Positions 1 to 9,688 of a DNA stretch of 64,000 nucleotides are shown here, in pieces. Every line of letters begins with the position of its first letter. Position 1 is the stretch's first letter. Under the pieces are notes generated by a model. That model had not been told where the DNA came from, did no database searches, and worked only from the letters and a program-made list of their open reading frames with translations. The stretch comes from Spongiibacter taiwanensis (GTDB taxonomy: Bacteria; Pseudomonadota; Gammaproteobacteria; Pseudomonadales; Spongiibacteraceae), in contig NZ_CP098455.1 of NCBI RefSeq assembly GCF_023702635.1, positions 1,116,001 to 1,180,000 of the forward strand, in the 5' to 3' direction. A program made the translations under genes and the position numbers.

Positions 1-156
1 CGGCAAAACTTCCCCGACCACCCGTCCCTGGACAAGAACGGCAACTTTGTCAGCCAGGTGGGGCTGGATGGTGAGCGTTCGATCATCAACAAAGCGACCC
101 TGGGGTTGATTGACCGCTATGAGCCACCGCGGTTTGATAATCGCAATCAGGAGTGA
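1..156 (+). CDS. C-terminal end of an unidentified protein (partial)
   Basis: An open frame enters from the left edge and gives 51 residues before a TGA at 154-156. The tail is hydrophilic and ends in PPRFDNRNQE. It is followed at once by a good rho-independent terminator, which supports it as the true end of a plus-strand gene. The fragment is too short to assign; a sulfatase-like or other enveloped-associated protein is possible but unproven. Confidence 0.6.
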   Translation, partial: RQNFPDHPSLDKNGNFVSQVGLDGERSIINKATLGLIDRYEPPRFDNRNQE

Positions 157-183
157 TTGCAGAGTATTAGAATAATCTCGAAT

Positions 184-214
184 AAGTGGGCCGTTAGGCC
201 CACTTTTCGTTTTG
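184..214 (+). terminator. Rho-independent terminator of the partial gene
   Basis: A 9-bp perfect stem (184-192 with 197-205, core GTGGGCC / GGCCCAC) with a GTTA loop is followed by TTTTCGTTTT. It lies 28 bases after the stop codon of the partial gene. Confidence 0.85.
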
Positions 215-386
215 GGGGCGGGTTTTGTTGGTTGACGGAGTTTACTGCGCCCTGGTCGCTCCGAGCATTGCCCAGTTTGCGGAAGTGGCTTGCGGAAGTG
301 GCTGCAAGCACGTGCTTTACTCGGGCATGCTGAGCCTGGCCCTGCAGGCACCAATACCCACCAGCAACCCCCTGAGGTTCAAGAGC

Positions 387-2015
387 TCAATCGCCAATCG
401 GCCATTTCTGCGTAATCGGATACCGCCGATCCCGGCCAAAGCCCCGTTCGGTGATACGCGTACCTATCGGCGCCTGCCGACGCTTATACTCGTTAAGATC
501 AACAAGTCGCAGCACGTGGTACACCGTCTCCCGATGATATCCGGCAGCGATAATCGTCTCAGCGCTTTCATCCCGCTCGATGTAGCGCTCCAGAATCTGG
601 TCCAATACGCTGTAGGGTGGCAAGCTGTCTTCGTCTTTCTGATCCGGCGCCAGTTCCGCCGAAGGCGGCCGGGTAATCACCCGCTCGGGAATCGCTGGCG
701 ACAAGGTATTGCGGTAGCGAGCCAGCTCAAACACCCGCACCTTGCTCACGTCTTTCAGTACATCAAAGCCGCCGGCCATATCGCCGTACAGCGTCGAATA
801 ACCCACCGCCACTTCGCTCTTATTGCCGGTGGTTAACACCAGATAACCTTTCTTGTTAGAGATGGCCATCAACAGCACACCGCGACACCGAGCCTGCAGG
901 TTCTCTTCGGTTTTGTCGACCGGGAGCCCGGCAAACTCATCGCTCAAGGTAGCCATAAAGCTGTCGTAGATGCTCTCAATGGGCATCACCTTGTACTCCA
1001 CCCCCAGTAGCTTGGCCTGAGCAGCCGCATCCTCAATACTCATCGACGAGGTATAGCGGAATGGCATCATGACCGCTTCCACTCGATCCGCACCCAAAGC
1101 GTCCACGGCGATCGCCAGGGTTAATCCGGAGTCAATGCCACCGGACAGGCCTAAGACAACCCCCTTGAAACCGTTCTTATTGACATAGTCCCGAACCCCT
1201 AACACGAGGGTCTGGTAAATATCCTCCATCACCGGCTTCAAGTCAGTGACCTGCCCCTCGTCAAAGCGCAGCCGTTCACCATCCCAATGGGCCGTGACAC
1301 ACTGCAGACTCTCTTCGTAGGCTGGACTGCGGGCAATCAATTCCCCCTCGGCAGACACCACCATGGAGGCGCCATCAAAGACAAGTTCATCCTGGCCGCC
1401 CACCAGATTGCAATACACCACGGGCATACGCCCCTGCCAGGCGCGTTGGGCTAACAAGGCCTCGCGTTCAATTTGCTTGCCGGCGTGGAATGGCGAGGCG
1501 CTGAGGTTCAACATCAGTTGCGCGCCCTTTGCCCGGGCCTTACTTGTGGGCGCGTCTTCCCACACATCCTCACAGATACTGATCGCCGTCGGCACGCCGC
1601 AAATATCCATCACCAGGGTCTCTTTACCCTCCTGGAAATAGCGTTTTTCGTCGAATACCCGGTAGTTTGGCAGACACTGTTTAAAATACTCATTGACCAA
1701 GCGGCCGCCATAAAACACACCCGCCGCGTTGTAGAGTTTGCCATCGATATAACGCGGGTAGCCCAGTACCAGGTAGCAGTGTTGCGAATGGGGAGCGATA
1801 CGCTGCAGCGCCCGCTCGACGCGGTGGGCGATACTCGAGCGCAGCAGGAGGTCCTCGGGCGGGTAGCCAGTAACCACCAGCTCGGGAAACATAATCAGGT
1901 CGGGCGAGTATTGAGAAAGGCTGCTTTCTACCGCAGCAATAATTTTGTCTGTATTTCCAGCAATATCACCCACCGTCGGATTGACCTGGGCCATTACGAT
2001 ACGAAGCGAAGTCAT
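387..2015 (-). CDS. nadE: NAD+ synthase, glutamine-dependent
   Basis: Catalyses the last step of NAD synthesis, amidating deamido-NAD with ATP in the cytoplasm. The 542-residue length fits the two-domain glutamine-hydrolysing form. The N-terminal nitrilase-type amidase domain has the Glu-Lys-Cys triad at about E45 (FPELVVTGYPPEDLL), K112 (NEYFKQCLP) and C148 (ISICEDVW). The C-terminal synthetase domain has the pyrophosphate-binding motif SGGIDSG at about 291-297. It is divergent from pilS with 195 bases between them and has no operon partner on its strand here. The start is the ATG that gives the usual MTSLRIVMAQVNPTVGD N-terminus. Confidence 0.96.
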   Translation of the reverse strand: MTSLRIVMAQVNPTVGDIAGNTDKIIAAVESSLSQYSPDLIMFPELVVTGYPPEDLLLRSSIAHRVERALQRIAPHSQHCYLVLGYPRYIDGKLYNAAGVFYGGRLVNEYFKQCLPNYRVFDEKRYFQEGKETLVMDICGVPTAISICEDVWEDAPTSKARAKGAQLMLNLSASPFHAGKQIEREALLAQRAWQGRMPVVYCNLVGGQDELVFDGASMVVSAEGELIARSPAYEESLQCVTAHWDGERLRFDEGQVTDLKPVMEDIYQTLVLGVRDYVNKNGFKGVVLGLSGGIDSGLTLAIAVDALGADRVEAVMMPFRYTSSMSIEDAAAQAKLLGVEYKVMPIESIYDSFMATLSDEFAGLPVDKTEENLQARCRGVLLMAISNKKGYLVLTTGNKSEVAVGYSTLYGDMAGGFDVLKDVSKVRVFELARYRNTLSPAIPERVITRPPSAELAPDQKDEDSLPPYSVLDQILERYIERDESAETIIAAGYHRETVYHVLRLVDLNEYKRRQAPIGTRITERGFGRDRRYPITQKWPIGD

Positions 2016-2210
2016 CGGCTAACTATCCGTTTACAATCTGGGAGGTGAAAAGCTGCGCCTGCCACCGCGCTGCCCGGCAGGGTACCGGATCAGCAGAATC
2101 GCCCATTCTAGCAAATATGGCCGGGTGCATCCCCCTAATCTGCGAGATACACTAGTGTCCCACTGAAACCGGCCCATCAGACCAATAATGCAAAGGCGCG
2201 CTACATCATC

Positions 2211-3809
2211 ATGAGCAGCGATTCCACACCCCACCAGGACATCGCCCAACGTCGTGCAGTGATGCGCTTTCACGCCGGGTACCGGCAAATACTTGCCAGC
2301 GCACTGTGTCTGGTGTTTTTTTTCGCCCCTGAGGGCACCATTCTAGGCAGCTCAGAACCTGCGCTCTTCACCTGGGTATCGCCCGTTTATCTGGCCGTTT
2401 CCGTTGCGCTTACCGTCTACCACAGCCTTTTTGCGCGACACTACAGCTATACCGAGGTCTTTGCCGAGCTTCTGTGCGACGTGGCTGCGCTGGTCTTGCT
2501 CGCCTACGCGTCGGGCAGCTCTGACTCCGGACTTCAGCTGCTGATATTCGTCACCATTAGCGTCAGCAGCGCCACCCTGCCGGGTCGGCTCAGCCTGGCA
2601 CTGGCCGCGCTGGCCAGCATCGCCGCCCTCGGCGAGGTCGCCGTTCACAGCCTTGCAGTCCCTGTCCCCGCCCAACAGTTTGTTGTGGCGGGCCTCACCG
2701 GCATTGCCTATTTCTCAACCGCGCTGGCCATCCGCTACCTCAGCGTAAGAATTGTGAGCACCCAAAGCCTCGCTGACCGGCGCCGGGACGACCTGGAAAG
2801 GCTATCGAAACTCAATCAAATGATCGTGCAGCGCATGCAAACCGGCGTCATGCTGCTATCGAGTGAAGGAGAAATTAAGCTGTTAAATGCGGCGGCGGCC
2901 GAACTCCTCGGACGCCAAAGCACACATCTGTCGCCCGGCGAGTTGGCCCCACCGGAGCTGATCGCACTCGTGCAGTCCGAATCCCAGGGCAGCATGTTAT
3001 TCAATGCGGGAGAAGGGAAAGTGGAGGTCTTCGCCAATGTAGCCCCGATGCGCGACCTTGAGAGCGATCACCTGGTGTATCTTGAAAACATCAGCAAAAT
3101 CAGCCAGCGAGCCCAGAATATGAAGCTGGCCTCCCTCGGCCGCTTCACCGCCAGTATTGCCCACGAGATCCGCAACCCGCTCAGCGCCATCAGCCACGCG
3201 GCTCAGCTGCTGGGCGAAAGCGAGGCATTGAACGATGGCGACCGCCGCTTTACCCGCATCATCGAATCCAACGCGCACCGTATGGACGCCATCATTCAAA
3301 ACATACTGGAAATGTCGCGGGGCAAGGCTCCGCAACCGGAGGTGTTCAGTATCAAAGCGTGGATCACAGATTTTATCGCGGACTGGCGGCCGACCAATGG
3401 CGAGTCAGTGAGCCTCAACATTCTCGACAAATGCCGTCATGATCACGTGAATGTCGACCCCAGCCAGCTCCGCCAAATCATCACCAACATCGTCGAAAAT
3501 GGGGCGCGCTACGGCGCTCAACTTCACGGCAGAGCAGAGCTCAATTTTGTCGTTAGTAATAACCCCGGCTCCGATGCCGTGGTACTAGATATTATTGACA
3601 ATGGTCCCGGCATTGCGCCGGAGCAAGAGGATATGATTTTTGAACCCTTTTTCACCACTGAAAGCAAAGGTACCGGACTGGGCCTTTATCTTTCAAGGGA
3701 GCTTTGTCTGGCGAATCAAATCAGCATTCACTATCGCCGCGACAGCGGCTCCGACAGCTGTTTTCGGCTGCAATTCTCCCACCCGTCACGCAGTGGTCTG
3801 CCGAGCTAA
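2211..3809 (+). CDS. pilS: Type IV pilus sensor histidine kinase PilS
   Basis: Membrane sensor kinase of the PilS-PilR pair, which in Pseudomonas controls major pilin transcription with sigma-54. The 532 residues begin with about six hydrophobic segments (residues 25-170), then a PAS-like linker, a HisKA box with the phospho-acceptor H318 in SIAHEIRNPLS, and a HATPase domain with N box (NIVENGARYG), G1 box (DNGPGIAPE) and G2 box (GTGLGLYLS). pilR follows after 5 bases, so the two are cotranscribed. The tandem minor-pilin sets lie directly downstream in the opposite direction, which supports the pilus-specific assignment over other NtrB-like kinases. Confidence 0.93.
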   Translation: MSSDSTPHQDIAQRRAVMRFHAGYRQILASALCLVFFFAPEGTILGSSEPALFTWVSPVYLAVSVALTVYHSLFARHYSYTEVFAELLCDVAALVLLAYASGSSDSGLQLLIFVTISVSSATLPGRLSLALAALASIAALGEVAVHSLAVPVPAQQFVVAGLTGIAYFSTALAIRYLSVRIVSTQSLADRRRDDLERLSKLNQMIVQRMQTGVMLLSSEGEIKLLNAAAAELLGRQSTHLSPGELAPPELIALVQSESQGSMLFNAGEGKVEVFANVAPMRDLESDHLVYLENISKISQRAQNMKLASLGRFTASIAHEIRNPLSAISHAAQLLGESEALNDGDRRFTRIIESNAHRMDAIIQNILEMSRGKAPQPEVFSIKAWITDFIADWRPTNGESVSLNILDKCRHDHVNVDPSQLRQIITNIVENGARYGAQLHGRAELNFVVSNNPGSDAVVLDIIDNGPGIAPEQEDMIFEPFFTTESKGTGLGLYLSRELCLANQISIHYRRDSGSDSCFRLQFSHPSRSGLPS

Positions 3810-3814
3810 ACACA

Positions 3815-5179
3815 ATGAATAAACACGCTACTCAGGTTTTGATTATTGACGATGAACCCGATATTCGGGAGCTTCTGGATATCACCATCAGTCGCATGGG
3901 GCTGCACACCCTTACCGCCTCAAGCGTAGCAGAGGCACTGGAGCGGCTGCAGCAGGGAAATATCAGTCTGTGTCTCACCGACATTAAGCTCCCCGACGGC
4001 TCGGGTATGGACATCGTTAAGTTTATTCAAACCTGCGAAAACCCCGCGCCGGTGGCGGTGCTCACGGCCTTTGGCAGCATGGAGCTGGCTGTGGAGGCAC
4101 TTAAATGCGGCGCCTTCGACTTCATCAATAAACCCGTTTCGGTTGAACAGCTGCGCAACCTGGTGAAATCGGCCCTGCGCCTGGAAAGCCGCCGGAGCGC
4201 TGTTGATGCCGGCAACCAAATGCGCCTGCTTGGCGAAACCCAAGCCATCAAAACCCTGCGCGATCAAATCGGCAAGTTAGCCCGCAGCCAAGCACCGGTG
4301 TATATCAGTGGCGAATCCGGTAGCGGCAAAGAAGTGGTCGCCCGCCTGATTCACGCCAATGGCCCACGGAGCGATGCGCCTTTTGTGCCGGTGAACTGCG
4401 GCGCCATTCCGGGCGAACTGGTGGAAAGCGAGTTTTTTGGTCACGTCAAAGGCAGCTTTACCGGTGCCTATGACCACAAAGAAGGGCTTTTTGAAGCGGC
4501 GAACGGTGGCACACTGTTCCTCGACGAAGTTGCCGACCTCCCTCTCAACATGCAGGTTAAGCTGCTACGGGCGATTCAGGAAAAGGCCATTCGCCGGGTG
4601 GGCTCCAATCAGGAAATCCCCGTGGATGTGCGAATTCTTAGCGCCACCCACAAAGACCTTAGCCGGGCAGTGGCCGCCGAGCATTTTCGCAGCGATCTGT
4701 TCTACCGCATTAACGTGATTGAATTGCAGGTTCCCAGCCTTCGAGATCGAACACCAGACATCCCGATTCTGTCCGAATTTATTTTGGAAAAAATCAGCCG
4801 CGAATGGGGAATGGAGGCGCCAGTGCTGAGCGAGTCAGCACTAAAAGCGCTGGAGCGCTATCCCTTCCCCGGCAACGTGCGGGAGCTGGAAAATATTATC
4901 GAACGTGCCGCTACGCTGTGTGAGGGCGGCAGCATCTCCGCCGAAGACCTGTCTCTACCCAGCGATACCAGACCGCTGGTAGCAAACCAGGACGCCGTAA
5001 ACGAGCCCCACCTGCAAAATGCGCTGGGCAGGTTGGAGGAGTATATGGCCGAGATCGAAAAAGAAATAATCAGCGAAGCCCTGGAGAAATACCGGTGGAA
5101 TAAAACCGAGTCGGCCCATGCGCTAGGCGTGACCTTTCGGCAGTTCCGCTACAAGTTGAAAAAATACGAATTGGACTAA
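3815..5179 (+). CDS. pilR: Sigma-54-dependent response regulator PilR
   Basis: NtrC-family activator, 454 residues. The receiver domain has acidic D12/D13 and phospho-acceptor D56 (LTDIKLPDG). The AAA+ domain has Walker A GESGSGKE at about 166-173 and the sigma-54 contact loop as GSFTGA at about 213-218, followed by Walker B (GGTLFLDEV). The C-terminal Fis-type helix-turn-helix contains HALGVTFRQFRYKLKK. The ATG at 3815 was chosen because it gives a normal receiver N-terminus and lies 5 bases after pilS. An open frame from 3704 would overlap pilS by 106 bases and add an unrelated leader. Confidence 0.94.
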   Translation: MNKHATQVLIIDDEPDIRELLDITISRMGLHTLTASSVAEALERLQQGNISLCLTDIKLPDGSGMDIVKFIQTCENPAPVAVLTAFGSMELAVEALKCGAFDFINKPVSVEQLRNLVKSALRLESRRSAVDAGNQMRLLGETQAIKTLRDQIGKLARSQAPVYISGESGSGKEVVARLIHANGPRSDAPFVPVNCGAIPGELVESEFFGHVKGSFTGAYDHKEGLFEAANGGTLFLDEVADLPLNMQVKLLRAIQEKAIRRVGSNQEIPVDVRILSATHKDLSRAVAAEHFRSDLFYRINVIELQVPSLRDRTPDIPILSEFILEKISREWGMEAPVLSESALKALERYPFPGNVRELENIIERAATLCEGGSISAEDLSLPSDTRPLVANQDAVNEPHLQNALGRLEEYMAEIEKEIISEALEKYRWNKTESAHALGVTFRQFRYKLKKYELD

Positions 5180-5185
5180 GAAAAA

Positions 5186-5204
5186 GGGCGCCTGAAGGCG
5201 CCCC
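5186..5204. terminator. Bidirectional terminator between pilR and pilY1-A
   Basis: A GC-rich hairpin (5186-5192 GGGCGCC with 5197-5203 GGCGCCC, TGAA loop) sits between the convergent stops of pilR (5179) and pilY1-A (5215). The T-run is on the minus strand (CTTTTTC), so it best serves pilY1-A. Confidence 0.75.
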
Positions 5205-5214
5205 AAAATCCCAG

Positions 5215-8200
5215 CTACTTGTAATACCAGAACATCCGCTTGCGACCGCTGGTCACCGGGCTACCCTCACTGGGCTTGAAGATCGACTCGCCATCGCCCC
5301 CAAGCAAGAAGTATCGAATCTCACCATTAAGCTTTACCAGCCCCGATATGGCAGTCGGCGGTAAGCCTCCACCTGCATACTCCGTCTTGTTGACCGTTCC
5401 GGTCAGAATATCCACCTTATATGCGAAGGCTCTACCCAAACCATTACTACAAGCACCGGGAGCTGGTGAGTCGGGCTTGTTGGTCGCAAAGTACACAATC
5501 CCCGTCTCGGTCAACGGCGCATTAACCCCCTTTTCAGACGTCGAGAAATTCAGGTAATAGCCCATATAAGGGGACAAGCTACCATTGAAGTAATAGGTTG
5601 TACTGTTAGTGCTGTCGCAACTGACCGCATTCCCGGTGAGGTCGCTGTTGTTAAAGCATTGGGGCGTGGTCTGGTCCAGAAGATTCGCCTCGGTAATAGC
5701 GGTAAAGCCCGATGCGGAATCGCCTTCATTGGGGTCCAGCAGCATGTAAAACCGGTTCTGCACGTTGTGCGCCGTGCCTGCCGTGGCCGATGAATTAAAC
5801 AGCGGGTGCTCCCGGTCACCTGTGGACGCCACCACAATATCAAAGGTCTCAGTCGGCACCACATCCGGCGGATACAGCATTTTCCTTGCATTGTTGCCAC
5901 TGCCGCCCAAGGTGGCGAATTTTGTGAGAATGATCTGCGATGCCGGCGTTGTCGCCATCGGCGACGAATAAGCATTGGTGCTGTTCAGCGGATCCAAATC
6001 CACCCGCCATATATTGGCACCGATATCAGCGGCATACAGGCGGTCGGTAAAGCCATCTCCGTCCCGGTCAAGCAAGGTGATATCGGCCGGGAAAGCCTTG
6101 GTCAGGCCACTGTTACTAACGCAGGTACCCGTCACACCCTCATTAGCCAAGGTGCTGAAGCTGCCACTGGGAACCGACGAACAACTGTTCAGGGCAGCCC
6201 AGACAATCTTGCCGGTAATCCCATCCAGAATGACAATGCCCCGCCCCATGCTATTACTGGCCGTCACAGGGTCAGCATCTTCCTCAGGCGAATACCCGGC
6301 GCCAAAAATTAATACCGGACGAGTACGGCCTCCAATTTTGGTCACTTTCGGCTGAGACCAGGTGAAACCCAGCTCTGGTAACTCAGCCGTGGTGAATTTC
6401 CACATCACTGTGGGCGCCATCGGGTCACTGACATCCATGGCATAGAGTAAACGGCCTCCTCGACGGGCTGACATGTAAAGATACACATCACCCGCCGTTG
6501 CCCCGGTAGTGCGACTATCCTGGAAGAAGGTTGTGGTACCGTCGAAGAAATACTTCCGATATTCGGCACTTGAGGAGGCCGGCGTGTTCGGGAAACGAAT
6601 AGCGGGGCTGTCATTAAACAACCGCGGAAACTGGGAAAAGAACTCCGGCGCCACGAAACTCCACATCTCACCGCCAGGCCGCACAGAGACAGTATTGGCA
6701 GTGTTGGAGATATTTGCAGTCCGATTACCGTTCACAGCCCGGAACAGGCCATCGTTGGAGCCGTAAAAAACCACTACGCCGGTGCTACCACCGTAATTGA
6801 CGACCGCAGGACGTGAATGCAGCACGTCGCCATGAATGGAGCCGCGAACATTCAGCGAGCAGCTACCATCGGAGCACGGCCCCGGCATTTGTTCGTTGGC
6901 GGCGTTATCCTGGCCGCGAACCCAGTTAATAACACTGGCGCTGTTCAAGGTACTTGTCGAGGTCGAGCACTGCACATTCGCCGCCGAACTGGCATAAACG
7001 TATTTACCTGTACCAAGGCTAGCGGTGTAGTTATTCGCATCGACATTTACAAAGCTGCTTGTGGGTACCGAAGTGCCGGTGATCAATGATGCGTTGTATA
7101 ACGTCGCAACACTGTTGGTACCATTTACCGAGCAATTTTGCAGAGCTTGGGCTGTTGTCAGACCGTGCGAAATACTCGCCACGTTAATGCGACTGGAAAT
7201 CCTGGTCACCGTCACATTGCTGAACGTGGTCGTGCCCTGGCTCACCGAGTTACCAATTTTTACGGTAAAGCTCGAGGCATTCGCTGACTCGATTGAGCAA
7301 GGGGAGGAGGAGGTGCATTTACCACTACCAACAATCCCGCTTCCAAGAATCACCTTGTCCTCCGAAGTCGAAAACGTAAATGTGGGAGAACCAGACCCGT
7401 AGGTATAGGTGCAAGCCCGATTCCCACCGTTGCCACTACACACTGCCGTACCGGAAATTTGCGCCTGTTTCCCTGCAGTGATAGTCGACATCGTCCCGCT
7501 GGAGCTTGAAGAGATGATCGCATCAAAGGCGCTCACCAAATTGCTATTACTGGTTTTGAATTCACTCAATGCGGCATTAGACACACAACCCGAAGAGGGG
7601 CAAGTGTACACGCGCCGTGCAGACTGACTGGCCAGGTAGTCCACCCGCAACATCTGTGCGACCCCACCCTTTTGCACCAGATCACCGTCTGGCGCGTCAA
7701 AGGTGAAACCGTCACCCTCAGGACTATTCTTCCAGAATCCTTGCACAGGCCATTGGGCTTGATTCGTCGGCGAATTGGTTGTCCAGAAGCTTTGGGAGCT
7801 ATCCACAAGGCCACCCGTAATCGGGTTGACTACTGATTGCGAATTTATCGTGGGATTTAATGCATCGGTCAGAACAATCCCGCCAGTGCTATCAACTCCA
7901 AACTGAAACTGCTTGACGTTACCCAGCCAACGGGGACCACCCGATGGATTTGGTCGAAACATGGCGATATAAATCTGGTTTTCGAAGGTTCCCTGGGTAT
8001 TTGCACTGACCGGCAACGTGGCAGAAGAGAAAACACTGTTTACATCCAACACTTCATTAAAAATTTCACGAAATATCGAGGTGAGGTTGGCATGATCTGA
8101 TGCGGTCACTTGAAAGGGGCGACCACCACCGACATCGGCTATTTCACCAAGAAAGACCAGCTCCTCGGCTACTTGTGATTGCACTGATGGGTCGTAAACG

Positions 8201-9099
8201 GCGATAGAGTACGTGGTCACATTACGATCAGCCTGGGGGCTGTCATCCACATCCACGTTGTGCATGAAGTAAGCCCATTCATCACCCCAGTAATCGTTGG
8301 CGGGATTCTTATTGAAGCCAGTGATATTACGAATAGCGGCGTAGTGATTGTACTTCTGCGAACCGGCGCTATAGCCGAAGGCACTGGTTAACTGGTTAAA
8401 CAGCACACCACTCGGGTTGTTGTTACCGTCTTTTACACTGGCGTTGGCTGCTGTCGCGTTGCCAATGTACACCATTACCGCATCACGACACGATCCGCCT
8501 GGTGTGGCAAGGCTACTGTAATCGACACCTGAACAAGACGCAGAAGCCCCTAATCCGTTCAACGCCGCCCAGCTTTCGGAAATCATGTCGCCCATTTCAG
8601 AGGCATTCGCCGTCACTCGACTATCAATGGCTTTAAGTTTTGCGACAAAGGCATCGATACCCGTAGAGGTCAGCTCAGTCGGCGGTATAATCAGGTAACC
8701 ACAACCGTTATTGCCATTTCCCAGACTAGTGCCATTGGGAAAGTAGTTATCCAGGTTGTTCTTGTTGAACACCATCAAACCCACTTTCAACGCACCAAGC
8801 GTATCTATGTCGTTCTTCAACGAGAGCAGCGCATTGACCATTGCACATTGCTCCATACCTCCCACCGTTGTCGCCCCAAGGGAAGGAACGCCGCCGTTAT
8901 CACTATAGACGCAACCATGCACCGCATTGGCGTTGACGTTACCGCTGGTGTGCCAGGCAAAAAGCACGGTTTGCGTCTCGGCCGAGGGGGAGTTACCCAC
9001 AAACAGGTCGATATCCTCCGCAAAGGACGTCGTGCTCGTGAGCGCGAGAAAGCTGATGCCCATCGCGATTGTTTTAAGAATTCGACTACAGGTGCTCAT
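5215..9099 (-). CDS. pilY1: PilY1-like type IV pilus tip adhesin, set A
   Basis: 1294-residue secreted protein. Residues 1-27 form a signal peptide ending SFAED. The N-terminal region is von Willebrand A-like, but the usual metal site D-x-S-G-S is replaced by HTSGN (FAWHTSGNVNA), so metal binding there is doubtful. A long Ser/Thr/Asn-rich middle precedes the C-terminal PilC/PilY1 beta-propeller, with the calcium loop DRDGDGFTDRLYAADIGAN at about residues 1009-1027. It is last in set A, 37 bases after pilX-A, and ends at a terminator. In known pili PilY1 caps the minor-pilin complex and takes part in adhesion, surface sensing and control of retraction. A second PilY1 (12805-16611) has an intact metal site, so the two are not simple copies. 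Confidence 0.9.
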   Translation of the reverse strand: MSTCSRILKTIAMGISFLALTSTTSFAEDIDLFVGNSPSAETQTVLFAWHTSGNVNANAVHGCVYSDNGGVPSLGATTVGGMEQCAMVNALLSLKNDIDTLGALKVGLMVFNKNNLDNYFPNGTSLGNGNNGCGYLIIPPTELTSTGIDAFVAKLKAIDSRVTANASEMGDMISESWAALNGLGASASCSGVDYSSLATPGGSCRDAVMVYIGNATAANASVKDGNNNPSGVLFNQLTSAFGYSAGSQKYNHYAAIRNITGFNKNPANDYWGDEWAYFMHNVDVDDSPQADRNVTTYSIAVYDPSVQSQVAEELVFLGEIADVGGGRPFQVTASDHANLTSIFREIFNEVLDVNSVFSSATLPVSANTQGTFENQIYIAMFRPNPSGGPRWLGNVKQFQFGVDSTGGIVLTDALNPTINSQSVVNPITGGLVDSSQSFWTTNSPTNQAQWPVQGFWKNSPEGDGFTFDAPDGDLVQKGGVAQMLRVDYLASQSARRVYTCPSSGCVSNAALSEFKTSNSNLVSAFDAIISSSSSGTMSTITAGKQAQISGTAVCSGNGGNRACTYTYGSGSPTFTFSTSEDKVILGSGIVGSGKCTSSSPCSIESANASSFTVKIGNSVSQGTTTFSNVTVTRISSRINVASISHGLTTAQALQNCSVNGTNSVATLYNASLITGTSVPTSSFVNVDANNYTASLGTGKYVYASSAANVQCSTSTSTLNSASVINWVRGQDNAANEQMPGPCSDGSCSLNVRGSIHGDVLHSRPAVVNYGGSTGVVVFYGSNDGLFRAVNGNRTANISNTANTVSVRPGGEMWSFVAPEFFSQFPRLFNDSPAIRFPNTPASSSAEYRKYFFDGTTTFFQDSRTTGATAGDVYLYMSARRGGRLLYAMDVSDPMAPTVMWKFTTAELPELGFTWSQPKVTKIGGRTRPVLIFGAGYSPEEDADPVTASNSMGRGIVILDGITGKIVWAALNSCSSVPSGSFSTLANEGVTGTCVSNSGLTKAFPADITLLDRDGDGFTDRLYAADIGANIWRVDLDPLNSTNAYSSPMATTPASQIILTKFATLGGSGNNARKMLYPPDVVPTETFDIVVASTGDREHPLFNSSATAGTAHNVQNRFYMLLDPNEGDSASGFTAITEANLLDQTTPQCFNNSDLTGNAVSCDSTNSTTYYFNGSLSPYMGYYLNFSTSEKGVNAPLTETGIVYFATNKPDSPAPGACSNGLGRAFAYKVDILTGTVNKTEYAGGGLPPTAISGLVKLNGEIRYFLLGGDGESIFKPSEGSPVTSGRKRMFWYYK

Positions 9100-9136
9100 A
9101 TCTGCCTCGCGCGCGTTTTCGCTGTTCGCATTACAT

Positions 9137-9688
9137 TCAGATGCAGGTTGTTCCCAGGGCGGCTCTCACATACACCCCCTGATGCATTTCGAGATTTGCC
9201 CCGGTCACAGAATCGGTCACATTGGCTTGTACGTCCCAGGTCATCTTGACGCAGCCGGAGTTTGTTACAGACGCGGTCCCTTCATCATCCCGAAAGATAT
9301 TGGGATCAATTTCTTGTGCTGTCCGAATACATTCTTTGTCCTTTGGATAACTCAACTCAGAGCGCAGCACGGGTGCGATGCGCAAGCAGGTTGGCGGTGG
9401 GACCACCGCAACCATATCGGCTACTCCGTCGCCATCAAAATCACTTTGAATATTCGAGTTGGTCGTCGGCAGTGGCAGGGAGAAGTTTGCCGGGTTGGAA
9501 ATATACGTTTCCAGCGCATTTCTGGCCGCAAACTTGGCTTCCACTCGGTACTGCTGATTGCCCGCAATTTTGAAATTGATATTGGATGAGGTCAGCATGC
9601 TGGCCACAATCACGCTAAAGATCCCCAGCATGATCAGCACGACGATCAGCACGACCCCTTGCTGACGGCTACCCATAACGCTGTTCAT
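9137..9688 (-). CDS. pilX: Minor pilin PilX, set A
   Basis: 183-residue PilX-type pilin-like protein. After a short leader (GSRQQG) comes a single hydrophobic helix (VVLIVVLIMLGIFSVIVASM), then a soluble domain with several cysteines and a conserved FAARNALE segment. The start at 9688 overlaps the pilW-A stop as ATGA, a typical translational coupling, and gives the expected short N-terminus. The open frame runs upstream to 9961, but that part lies inside pilW-A and is not hydrophobic. It belongs to the core minor-pilin complex with PilV, PilW and FimT. Confidence 0.85.
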   Translation of the reverse strand: MNSVMGSRQQGVVLIVVLIMLGIFSVIVASMLTSSNINFKIAGNQQYRVEAKFAARNALETYISNPANFSLPLPTTNSNIQSDFDGDGVADMVAVVPPPTCLRIAPVLRSELSYPKDKECIRTAQEIDPNIFRDDEGTASVTNSGCVKMTWDVQANVTDSVTGANLEMHQGVYVRAALGTTCI

